From NCBI RefSeq assembly GCF_022581195.2, contig NC_061456.1, positions 12,402,501 through 12,466,500 on the forward strand: DNA of 64,000 nt. Reading direction: 5' to 3'. The DNA comes from Helicoverpa zea. Taxonomy: Eukaryota; Arthropoda; Insecta; Lepidoptera; Noctuidae. The position numbers and the translations under genes were made by a program. Within the stretch, counting starts at the first letter, position 1; each line of letters starts with the position of its first letter. Positions 53,729 to 64,000 of this stretch are shown here, in pieces. The notes beneath the pieces were generated by a model, which saw only the letters and a list, made by a program, of their open reading frames with translations, did no database searches and had not been told where the DNA came from.

Positions 53729-55319
53729 AAATCGAAAGAAACATAAGTGTTATATACTGTGCGTCACTACCGCACACCGGGAAAATTTCGCTCTTGCGGA
53801 GGACGTTTATATACCATATTTTGTGTCACACAGGACGACAGTAAGTATCCACCGAAACACTTTCAAAGATCTGATGAACGAACAAATCAGACCTGACTTG
53901 GTCACCTGGGGCCAATCAGAGCTCTATGAAGCGATCATATGCTTTGGCTCCTACTGTTATTGTGGTTTCTGAAAATTTATTCACCTCATTCAACGATGAA
54001 TGTAATTCTGATGGTACTATTAAGAACACTTGCTTAGCGCAGAAGCTGACGTTGGCCGGTTGACTCTTTTGACTTCTCGAATAGGATACCATTGGTTTTT
54101 GTGCAATGCACACCTGCAATGCATGCTGGATTAGGATAGGATACAGGTGGATAGGATTTGCAACAGAAAACAATTCTGTCTTTGTGATTGAATGACATCA
54201 AACGTAGTTTTATATAAAAGGTGTTTTTTTAGACTTGGCTCGGGTCTTACTGAGACTGTTTGTAATCGTGACCAGTGTATTTGCGATCAGAAGTTGAAAG
54301 TAAGCATGTCTCTGGTATGCGACGCGCAATTTGTACGTTTTCAGACGCATAAAGCATTTTACGTGTGTATGGTATTAAATCGAGAAAGCTCCCATTTCTT
54401 ATCTGCACTTTGTATCTGGGCTTGTTCTTAAAGCTACAGAATCCTACATTACCTACCTACCTCACGCTTAGCAGCGCTTGCGAGAGACAGATCCTCCTTT
54501 CTTCTAGGATTAAGTTTACATATTTTGCATCAGAAAAAATAATTAAGGTCTACTTAATACTACTCACTCAAAGTAATTTGTTTTAAGGCCACCACATTAG
54601 TGGAAGATAAGCTAAACTATGTTTATGAAAAAATCCTGATATGAACTCCATCTGTAACTTTAAATGATAATTAATTGTTATACTAAAGTCATCATTTTTG
54701 ACATAATGTTCAAAAAATAATTTAGATGGCACCGTTTTAAATTTGGCTGAGAACTATTAATTTTCCTTTCATCAAGGTAATAATTATAATTGGATTTTGA
54801 TGTGGCACGGCAAACTGACAAACACTATTGAAATGTCTATCGAAAAATTACACTACGTGTTAAAATATGGTGAATTACGGAAAATACACAACTCCATCTG
54901 TTGGAATAATAATCCTCTATAAAGAATGTATGGTAATTTATTGTCATTTACCACCTCGCTCCTTTGGCAAATTTTATGTATTTTATTTAACACAGATTAC
55001 CACAGATGGAGCTACTTTAACCTTGGCTAAACAAAATTTTCATTTTTTTTTCTTCCGAAGTTACTTATGAAGGTGTGATTTTCTGTGTAAAGGTTAATAA
55101 TAGGCCGATCAACTAATATAAGTACAACATTCAAATGTACAGTTTTGACAAACAGATTGCGTGTCGTAATATTTTACGTCTTGAATTCACAAAATTAATC
55201 ATATCTTTTGATAGAGTGAATCGATTTCGATGAAACAAAAACTAAGTAATACCCCAAGTTACGTAAAATTTTTGTATATAAGCATTGTCTGCATTGAATT
55301 CGTAGATTTTACGTGAATC
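53729..55319. other. Unassigned DNA
   Basis: A plus-strand frame runs out of the MITE to 53972 without a recognisable domain. CACCGAAACA near 53850 echoes the end of the MITE at 53573. The rest is A/T-rich and unnamed. Confidence 0.35.
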
Positions 55320-55482
55320 CCGAACAAACAAACAGATAAACAGACAAACAGACAAACAGACAAAAATGACAAAAATGATGGAAATGGGTTCTGTTAGTTA
55401 TCCTTTAACATGCTGGCTATTTTTTTTGTCAATTTCTTCAATGTACAAAAATTACTTTTCTACAGATTTATTATATGTATAG
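55320..55482 (-). repeat. Dispersed repeat containing (ACAGACAA)n
   Basis: The minus strand starts CTATACATATAATAAATC at 55482 as does the copy at 21122. ACAGACAA-type units repeat at 55329-55365. The two copies differ strongly in length and middle sequence. Confidence 0.45.
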
Positions 55483-55580
55483 ATAAGGAGTTCGTTTGCT
55501 CCTAATTTGGTTCGCGTTCATTTTATGGTTACTCTCATCACAGTGATATAAGTAGTCTTTTGTTTTGGTATAATGTAGTG

Positions 55581-57195
55581 AAGTCCTAGCCGATTGTTGG
55601 CCATGGCCGCCGTTCTCATTTAACCACTCAAGCGTCCAAGCCGCGCAGTGATTCTCGGCCCACCTGTCCGCGCATGAAATGTCAATTGCTTTTTTACGAC
55701 CAAGCGAGACTCTCTCAACAAAAACGATTACTACTGAAAAACTACAATAGCTAGATTCGAATAAAAAATACTCACGGAAAGCTAAAAGAACGTAAAATTT
55801 AATTTGATTAAAAGTAAATTACTTTAATTAATATTATAGGATGATAATAAAGTATAAAGTTGAGGATATCAAAAAAAATATCGTAATTTTTTTTTATTCC
55901 GAGTTTTATAAGAAAAATATAGTGATTACTGGTAACAATGTTTTTTCATTATATTAGTATAGGATATACTCTTTAAAATGATACCAATATCTTAATATAA
56001 GTAATTAGTTTTCTGTCATGAAAAAATAAACAAAGTTAAGTGTTTCTCAAGCGGTCACTGGGCCTCGGGCGACGTAAAAATGTGACAAGATGGCCGCCCG
56101 GCTAATAGCGTGTTCACACGACGACGTTGTTTTAATGAAACACGCATATTACTGTTCGGTATGTTTATAGAGCAAACATGTTTACTTTTATATAATTTTA
56201 TTACATATAATTTTTTATTGTGTTAAATAGAAAAAAAGAAAGCGGTTATTGGTATTACAGTAAAATAAATACACTGTAAAACTGTAATTTTAGGTATTTT
56301 TCATTCTTTGATATTGAAAAACGAAAACTAAATAAACATGCCGTCACCTATAAGTAGATACATAAACAAAGCCAAAGCCGCAAAACATTCCCAAATTGAT
56401 CATAAAACGCTCCGTGTGAACAAACCATTATTTACGTTGTAAGTAGATCAGTCCAAGGGGAGTCGGCTCACCAACACTAAAATCATGAATAACGTCTTAA
56501 CATTTTAATCATTATAGACCCCATCTCAATGTATTTCGTTTGTAAATGGCCATTAACGTGCTAATAGTGAACGATTCTCGTATATTTTGCATTTATTTAA
56601 CAAAAATAACCAATTAGAATACACTGTAAACAATAGAAAAGTATCAAACGATGATCGTGTAGTGATCGTATAACTTTTCCACCTAAATTATACTATGTAA
56701 ACGTTTTGAAATTGTCCTAATAATACATATTTCGTAAAGGAAATTTCTTCACGTTTATTTTGATATAAAATAACAATCTAAATAAGGTATAAAACAAGAA
56801 ACTTACCACATTTTTGTCAAGAGCTCCACACACAAAAAAGTCACTTGTCAAAAACGACGAACTGTCACTTCAATATATTTTTTTATAAATTTAATGTTGC
56901 CATTGCACAGAAAAAATCACAACTCACGGATGACAAATTTAATAACGCGCCATCTAGTATCAATCAACTATATTAATACCACCTGGCTATAGCGCTGTAC
57001 ACGTTTAAACCGAACGATGTCGTTCGGATACTGTAGTCACCATGGACGCTTAAGGCAAGAATTTTTTTGGTGACTGTTATCACCTCGGACGCTTGAGTGG
57101 TTAAGGAGTTTATCAACTGCCCAGAACATTATTATAGTGCAGACAGGTGCATTCTCTATTCCTTCACTCTCATAATAACTACCCATAATGTACAG
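55581..57195 (-). mobile_element. LINE 3' UTR fragment split by a piggyBac-type insertion
   Basis: 55581-55623 (GATTGTTGGCCATGGCCGCC, GTTCTCATTTAA) and 57105-57195 (GGAGTTTATCAACTGCCC, GTGCAGACAGGTGCATTCTC, TATTCCTTCACTCTCATAA) join up to one block resembling 16905-17060. The interruption is exactly the element at 55624-57100 plus one TTAA. Confidence 0.6.
55624..57100. mobile_element. piggyBac-type non-autonomous element, 1477 bp
   Basis: The ends are 14-bp inverted repeats, CCACTCAAGCGTCC and GGACGCTTGAGTGG, and TTAA lies exactly on both sides (55620-55623, 57101-57104). TTAA is the strict target of the piggyBac superfamily. A subterminal partial copy of the end, GGACGCTTAAGG, is at 57044. 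No transposase frame survives inside; all frames are short and A/T-rich. It would have to be moved by an enzyme from elsewhere. Confidence 0.75.
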
Positions 57196-57559
57196 TGTAG
57201 GGATGTAAGTACGTAAAATAAGAGTAGGTATTTTATTATTAGACCAGACGTTCCAATATTATTTCTTTGCACAGATAATGGCTAAATCTTAAACTCTACA
57301 CCAAACAAGTCTACATAGTCTCCTGTAGCTGAAACTCTTCCATTCTACCGAAGTTTTTTATAATGACTACCTCGATTATTACCTAACACTTAGTTGGGCT
57401 ATGAAACGAACAAGAAAAACGCAGCGGAAACTTTGTAATTAGTTTTAAAGCAGGAAGTTGTAGGAACTTAAACATCGGGTTTAGCGTTGCCTGGCGCTAA
57501 ATTGAATAAAACTTCGAAAAAGAAATGAAATGAAAAACGATTTCGATGATTTAGTGGAA

Positions 57560-57720
57560 TCGAGGTCATCTGGATTTTCCCAACTATGTTAGGGCTGTCG
57601 TGATGGCTATAGCTGCGTAAGTACCACTGTTTTACATAGAGTGACTGCATATTTCACCTCCATGTTTGTGGGTTTGGCAAGACTTGTTGTCAGATTTCTG
57701 GCTTTCGCCTACTCAGCGGT
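57560..57720 (-). mobile_element. SINE, decayed headless fragment
   Basis: On the plus strand GGATTTTCCCAACTATGTT, GAGTGACTGCATATTTCACC and GTTGTCAGATTTCTGGCTTTC follow the reverse complement of the SINE 3' half with heavy decay. Confidence 0.5.
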
Positions 57721-57734
57721 TTCACTCTCATCTC

Positions 57735-57850
57735 TTAGGAGCTAATTCACACACCCAGATAAAAAAGTAGCTTATAGCTTGTGTTGTGATAGTTGGGCTA
57801 CCTAAACACTGAAAGATTTTTTCAAATCGCGCCGACAGTTCCAGGTATCC
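57735..57850 (+). repeat. ACTAGCTTCTGCC-family repeat, 3' fragment
   Basis: GATAAAAAAGTAGCTTATAG, TGGGCTACCTAAACACTGAA and TTTTTTCAAATCGCGCCGAC follow the middle of the 25189-25388 copy. Confidence 0.5.
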
Positions 57851-58849
57851 GCGTTACAGCGAATAAAATACCTTTATTTACAATACTAAGTAATTCTAGA
57901 TGTAATAATACACTAGATCTAAGACATGTGTTCCATTCTGTCGCAAAACGTTGCTATCTTCCAGTTACGCCTAAAGGGTTATTAGGCGCCGTAGTAATTA
58001 CAGGCACATGTACGCCAATTCAGCTTTGAACGGTGACATTCTGAGTAGTAGCTCAGATGGTTCTGGTACTGGAGATGTCTTACGGTAGTAGACGTTTATC
58101 GTATAAACATTGGTACTGTTTTGTAATAAAAATATATAAGGTCACTAAAATTTTACAGAGCCAAATGATGATCTTATGTAGATCCTTATAAGTAATATAA
58201 TTCGGTGCTAACTTACAGTCATTCGATTTCGAAGGTTAGGCAATGCTTGGTGCAGTTGGTTCGTGAATGGGTTTTTTAATTAACCCAAAATCTTACTAAT
58301 TACCTATTAATCATTTCCGGCTAATTTACAAAGACAAGGTGGGCATTAATAGGCTAAAGGTGACAGAAAACGTAGGAAAACTACCAATATATCTCAACGA
58401 CAAAAGCCCCTAACTACCGAGCTCCCACACACTAAATAGAAAGCAGAAATTCATAACTAACAAGCTATAAATATGAGAAAACGCAGCTACCAAGTCTTCG
58501 GCCAACTCAAACAAACTGGGCTTAGGCTGAACAGTTACTAAACTGCTTTTATTTGCCCAGACCAAGGTTTACAACGGCCATAGTTTACTGAAGGAACAAG
58601 CTGCATTACTTATGTATCGATGGTATTATGTACCAGTATAAAATGAACCAGTTCTACAAGAAATTTGGTCACTGAGCCAGGTCTGATTGTAGTGGTGGGT
58701 ATCGATGCTTGGTGGTGCTATTTGGTAGTAAAATGTATGCAAAATATGAGTATGTTTTCTGAATGGTGTGATGCTATTTGTTATCGATTGAGTAATTAAT
58801 AGGTTGATATTGTAATGAGTTAATTTCCCAAATTAAAAGAGACAAATTC
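57851..58849. other. AT-rich DNA, nothing recognised
   Basis: No supported feature. Confidence 0.4.
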
Positions 58850-58950
58850 AGATTTTCTGTCTTTCCCGCTGTGGGTTAGCAGCGTGTCAGACTATTACTG
58901 ACTAAAACCCACCATGTTCCTTCTTAATCCCTTTATGTGCCATTTATGTG
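58850..58950 (-). repeat. R1-family 3' UTR fragment
   Basis: CCCGCTGTGGGTTAGCAGCG, GTCAGACTATTACTGACTAAAA and CCATGTTCCTTCTTAATCCC are the reverse complement of the UTR at 2255-2330, in order. Confidence 0.6.
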
Positions 58951-60689
58951 TGTGTGTTAAATACTTCATTATCATTTTCTGCCTTCACTTTAATGGTCAT
59001 CCACTAGAGAAAACCCGGTGAATAATGTGTGCTAGCACATTTTTATTCATAGCTTGCGTCCTGTGGTTTATTGGTTAAGCCACCAGAGGAATTTTCGTTC
59101 ACATTAATTATTACACGATAGGTAGTGCGTTGTTCGTATGAAATCGCTCTGTAGATTTATTTTTACTTTAATAGCTGTTTCTGCTTTATTTGAATAGAAA
59201 GAGGCCCTTTTGGGTTATGACATTATCACTATCACCAAAGATATTACCGATCTGGACCAAATAATTAGCCATATATGAACTTCGTAATCGTAACACATTA
59301 TTAGTCAGCTACATTATTTTTTTAGTTTCTTGGGCTTTATAACTATCGTAGGTTCTTAATTGATTTCGATAGTTCAATATCAAAACCAGTTACTCTTGAA
59401 AAGCACCTTCACTTGATATCTCAAGATAGTAATAATATCTACTGCCGTCCGAAATTAATTTTTCATACTGTAATTTAAATTTTCCGTTCACGTCAAAAAT
59501 CGTTCACTATCAAACTGAATTATTCAACGACACTTTAATTGAGGGGGTGGGGGTGATAATAGTGTTGCCAGGAGGTTTGGACGAACCTATAGGAATAAAA
59601 ATAAAGTCAAGATAGAATTTCAAAAGCCTTTTTGTAAATATTTTATGTGTCCATTTCCTTTCATCCCTGATTAGGTTTACTTAGCATAGCTAACACTTTT
59701 TTACCTTGAGCTGAAAAAAGAAATATTATACGTATATTTGGAGTACTGTTGTCGATGACCCGTCCAGCCAACTGGACCTTTGGCAAACAGAAATAAAAAT
59801 TGATTGTAGTAAACTTATGCCTTACTACAATCAATTCACCAACATCCACCGAATTAAATACAAAATCTCTCACCAGCACAAATTATGATCCAAATAAGAG
59901 ATACCCTCAAAAAATCAGCAATTAAGATGAACTCAAAAATTTCCGTCACCTGGTCACCCACAGCACCAGTTTAATTTACTTCTATACGCCGGCTCACAAA
60001 GAGCTTTATTGGATTTTTCTGGAACCTTATTTTGAGTCAAAGGTGGGTTATGATCTAGGTGCAGTGCTGGAATACCGCTTATGACCACCCTTTGGGTTTT
60101 ATTAAGAAATCTTATTGATTCTTTTTTTCGTTTAAAGGTCTTTGGCTTTTGATTCACAAAAGTTGGACGCAAGCCGATTGTAAATGTCTCTTAAAAATAA
60201 ATGCGGGATGTGATAATCCTGTGACTGATGACGACCATAACGGGTTTCTCGGTAACACCTGAATTTTGGCATAGATAATATAACTATATGCTTGGTCAAG
60301 ACAGGATTCTTCATTCATATAATATTGAATAAACAATTCATTTGAATTTCCACAAATTGTTGAACAAACGATATATGAAATTACATTTTTAACTTTTTAA
60401 AACACGATTACAGATACGTTACTTTTTGCAGTAGGCAGCATTTTATTTCGCCATAAAGTAGGAACGAAAACAAGGCCCCATAAAAACATTCATGTGAAAA
60501 ATATTCACCCACAAATATTCACATAAAACGTGTTGGTTGCGGTATAAAATCGGTGATAGTAATGATCCGTGGAGTGTGGGAGAAATTCATGCCGCGGTTT
60601 CGAACCAGGTTTAATGTTTTTCGATGATTGCAGAAAATCACGTTTTATGTTCGCTATTGTGAAAGATAAGATAGAAGAACAAATAAAAG
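58951..60689. other. AT-rich DNA, nothing recognised
   Basis: Several overlapping open frames around 59660-60340 have no motif or family resemblance. A G-run (GAGGGGGTGGGGGTG, near 59540) stands out only by composition. Confidence 0.4.
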
Positions 60690-61430
60690 AAGGACTGGCT
60701 TGTGATATTTAAGACAATCATCACGAAGGTTGTTATAAATTCAGAAGAAATTCACTACATTACTACTCTAATAACCTGTTTATCTAATCGAACTGGAGGA
60801 ACCTGATAATGAAGACAGTTAAACTGTGTGAATGAAAACTGGAAACAAAACAAAAGACAATCACATTGCGTAATTTGAAAATGACAGCTTCATTATTTCA
60901 AATGAACATCTACACCACACAAATGAAGAAAACCAAACAGGTCAAACTATACAAACCTTAGCAGAAACTCTTCAAAAAGATAATATTCCGATTGAAATCT
61001 GAGCGTTTTGGTAGATAAATATTGCAAAAAGTGATACTAAAGTCTTCCTACTAAGCTGACTCTCGCTCTATAAATTGAGAAAAAATAAAAAACAACTACA
61101 TGACCATGCTTAAATCAGACCGCAGAAATCTAATTGAGAATGTTATATCTTATTGATGAAACCGAGATTGATGGACTGCTTGTCATATTTAAGAAAAAGA
61201 ACACGAGTTTTTTGTAATAAGAAACCAATATTACTCAAATCTTACTGAAGCTAACAATGATTGATGTTTAACCTTCTTGAAGAAAACTAAAAACAATCAC
61301 ATTGCGGTATTTGAAATTGTCACCCACATTATTTCACATGAACAACTGTACCACACAAATGAAGAAAATCAAAGAGGTCAAACTCCAGAAACTCTTCAAA
61401 AAGATAATATTCCGATTGAAATCTGAGTCG
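60690..61430. repeat. Local direct duplication, two diverged units
   Basis: GGACTGGCTTGTGATATTTAAG near 60692 and GGACTGCTTGTCATATTTAAG near 61171 open two units. The best part is 60834-61003 against 61282-61428, sharing CACACAAATGAAGAAAA, GAAACTCTTCAAAAAG and ATAATATTCCGATTGAAATC. The units are about 450-480 bp apart, with indels. The sequence type is unknown to me. Confidence 0.7.
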
Positions 61431-62228
61431 GAGTCACAGCACACGATACAGAGCAGACGTTTGCTAGTATCCGTTACAAGAACAGTCGGACTGCTGAAAC
61501 TTTCCCTGTTGCTAACTTGCGCCGCTCACTTGCCCTACATTTTGTCTCTTGCTTGTTATTTGGGGCTTTGGAGTAAGCGTTTTGTTCGCGATACCGAAAG
61601 TCATAAAGTAGGTGTTGCCAGAAGGAATGGAAGTAGTCAGTGGCTGAAAGCATTTGAAATTTAATTTTTACTACTTGAAGGCGTCAAAAAGTTCTCCCCA
61701 TCGCTATCAACTGGGAGCATATCTAAAGGCTGGCAGCATTACCACGCTTCAAAGTAATAGCGACCCTTTATTTATAGGAAGAAATTGAGTCTTCAAGGAT
61801 AACATTCAAGAAATGTCAATGAGTCGGCAAAAGTCCTACTTTCATAGGGCTTTCTACTTCGCCCTCTATGCCAAACACTTCTTATTGGACTCTGATTTCA
61901 ATTGTGTTCAATAATACAATAAATTAGTGCTAAAGAAACTTCGATTTATACCATTTGCTCTCCTGTGAACCAAAACGACAGTTAATAAAAAAAAAAGATT
62001 CGTATAAAGCCATCTAGTTTCATGGCCCAACGTTTAAAGATACGGGTGCCTACAAAATTTTCATATTCAGTAAAGTAGAATATTTTACGTCGCTAAGTGC
62101 ATTTCGCAGACTCTAACTTTCCAAGTTCTGGAAATGATTCGTAAACTTTCATATTCAACTTATGCTGTTCATTATTTAATCACTATTGGTAGGTACCAAT
62201 GATACGAGAATTATATAAATGTATTTAG
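61431..62228. other. Unassigned DNA
   Basis: A plus-strand frame (61302-61664) runs from the second unit of the duplication into this interval; its later half has a hydrophobic stretch (LLKLSLLLTCAAHLPYILSL) but no family resemblance. Nothing else is supported. Confidence 0.3.
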
Positions 62229-62470
62229 TGGCAGTGGGCTGGCCATATTAGCCGAAGAACCGATAACCGTTGGGGTAAACGAGTTCTAGAGTGGAGGCCA
62301 CGCCTCGGCAAACGTACTGTAGGACGTCCTCAGGCACGGTGGAGTGATGACTTGCGCAAGACGGCTGGCAGGAGCTGGATGCGAGAAGCCGAAAATCGAT
62401 AAAATCTCAGTGGCGTGCACTTAGAGAGGCCTATGTCCAGCAGTGGACTGCGATAGACTGATGATGATGA
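62229..62470 (+). pseudogene. RTE-type LINE, reverse transcriptase ORF C-terminus and (GAT)n tail
   Basis: The frame reads WQWAGHISRRTDNRWGKRVL and continues with GRPQARWSDDLRKTAG to a TAA at 62400-62402. The expected remaining codons (WRALREAYVQQWTA) continue in another frame and end at TGA 62459-62461, so one frameshift has occurred near 62400. The W-GH-R motif, the GRP-RW-DD motif and the QQWTA ending are common in RTE-type LINE proteins of insects. A GATGATGATGA run closes the element. Both the 5' end and all catalytic domains are missing. Confidence 0.75.
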
Positions 62471-64000
62471 GTTGCCTTAAGAAATAAAAAGAATCGGATT
62501 CACATTTAAAATTAACTGTCTTCTTACGACGGTTGAATGATGACATAAACTATCTTATTGCCTCTTCTCGGGTCCCAGCTACTTCCCCTCTAATTTTCAT
62601 CTTAACGAGTTCAGCCATTCTTGAGTTATAAGTAGTGTAACTAAAACCACTTTTTATATATTCATATATAGAAGATATCTACGTAAAGTATAACTAGCTA
62701 CGAAATAAATCTATCATTAGATTAATCTTCGAATTAAAACCACCCTGTACAGTCCTCGTCTTAAACAATTGATGTGACGTCACGCCACAATTTCCCAGTA
62801 CAAGCGTGTAAACACCCTGTACCATGTCTGTGGAGCTGTCTAATAGAATCTGCATAACAGAGAGTGTTTCGAGATAACTACGGCTGTGGCCAACTCGAAG
62901 GTAAGTCACCTTTGTGTGTTTTGACCGTTGGATGATCAGATACTTTATTTGTTGGTGAAGGTTGCCATGGAAACCATTCTAAATTGTCATTTATTTGTTT
63001 ATTGTATTGGCAATATTTATAATCTTGTCATTATTTCTATATTTCTGTTTATTGTTATTTACCAGTCTAATAAATGTAGCTAAAATCACTGCTTCCCAAC
63101 TCTATGATATAAATGCGGTAGCTGTTGCTTCAAGATTAAAAAGTGTGTGATGAACGGTGTTCAATAACAAATGGAAATACGTATTTATGAATAAAGAAAA
63201 TCAAGTTCAAGTCAAGAAACTGTTACGTTCTGATCATAAACCTATTAAACTTCAACTCAAGATACATGAGCGAAGTGCTCTGCAGCTATTTGATCAGGAT
63301 ATTGGCATACTTGGTCGCAGTTGAGTTATTGTTGAACAGTTCAGAGCCTGTCCACTCGCTAACTGTTGCCGAAGCAACAAACTATTCTGTAGGAATTGTG
63401 TCGGAAGAAATTGTGAGCACTTTCTGAACGCTCAGCGGGTGTGATTTGGAAGTGATGGAATTGTGGAAGTTGAATAGTTAAGGTGTTGGACATACTTCTT
63501 TTATCTTACTATAATACTTCTAGAAAAAGTCACTGTTCCGATTATGCAGGGTTGAGCGATTATAGTAGCTGAATAGTGCTACTGACCCCTACAAAATAAT
63601 CCTCTCATAGAAAATTTACCAATTCAATCTTTTGTTATTAACATTTAATTCGAAATATTTTATTTAACTACGGCGAATGTTGCATCACACTGCCTATTTT
63701 TCTTAAAACACAAAGCAAAAGGTACCAGACCCATGAACCGATATTGATTCTACAGATTAAGACAGCCTATCAATATTTATTAATCTGTTAGTAGTAATTA
63801 GTATCTGCAATAATGCGTTTATGACTAGTATCGACTAGCAAATAGTAAGGGTTTTACTTCTTATCAACGTGCATACAACATACTGGGAATGCAAATTCAC
63901 GACTCTTATTGGCGCTGTGTTGTCTTGTTCAGCAGTTAATTATCTTTTAGAATTGTTTACTAGATAGTGTTGGCTTTGTTCTAAAGCATATATTGCGGAG
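62471..64000. other. AT-rich DNA, nothing recognised
   Basis: No gene, repeat family or element ends could be supported to the end of the window. Confidence 0.45.

Overview
The window reads as intergenic or intronic DNA from a moth (Lepidoptera). It is AT-rich and I recognise no complete host gene, no rRNA, no true tRNA gene and no CRISPR array. The lepidopteran call rests on repeats: tRNA-headed SINEs of the type known from noctuid moths (HaSE-like), an abundant short repeat beginning ACTAGCTTCTGCC, R1-clade and RTE-type LINE 3' ends, and GC-rich fold-back MITEs. Species cannot be fixed from the sequence. Almost everything that can be named is a mobile element, or DNA that elements have landed in.

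Layout. 1-13.7 kb: an R1-clade LINE 3' end (1917-2366), two complete SINEs with target-site duplications (4014-4395, 7722-8108), a pogo-like DNA transposon remnant (10182-11117) and fragments of other repeats. 13.7-29.4 kb: a LINE tail coding for a zinc-finger C-terminus (15797-16330), a TTA-flanked MITE (17497-17722), a 959-bp TIR element (19419-20377), a 122-bp tandem repeat (21389-21968), a 20-bp R1 insertion with its own duplication (22353-22372), and another LINE C-terminus (25481-25621). 29.4-36.1 kb: a long array of a 12-bp unit, split at a TA by a second pogo-like element (31290-32407) that still encodes a shortened transposase with a PHD-like zinc finger. 36-43 kb: a SINE nested in an older repeat (38449-38833), a 213-bp inverted-repeat MITE, and a doubtful decayed coding stretch. 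43060-47504: a young Copia-type LTR retrotransposon with almost identical LTRs and one stop codon near the end of Gag-Pol. 47.5-64 kb: SINE and LINE fragments, a GC-rich fold-back MITE (53204-53569), a piggyBac-type element (55624-57100) inside a LINE tail, a local direct duplication (60690-61430), and an RTE-type LINE C-terminus (62229-62470).

The elements record a relative history. Autonomous element classes (Copia, R1, RTE, and pogo and piggyBac sources elsewhere) supply enzymes. SINEs, MITEs and deletion derivatives carry only ends or fragments and would depend on them. Nested insertions (pogo in satellite, piggyBac in LINE tail, SINE in older repeat, adjoining MITEs at 53.57 kb) give local orderings. 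The most unusual features are the 12-bp satellite with its higher-order structure, the paired architecture of the two pogo derivatives, and the nearly element-free R1 insertion.
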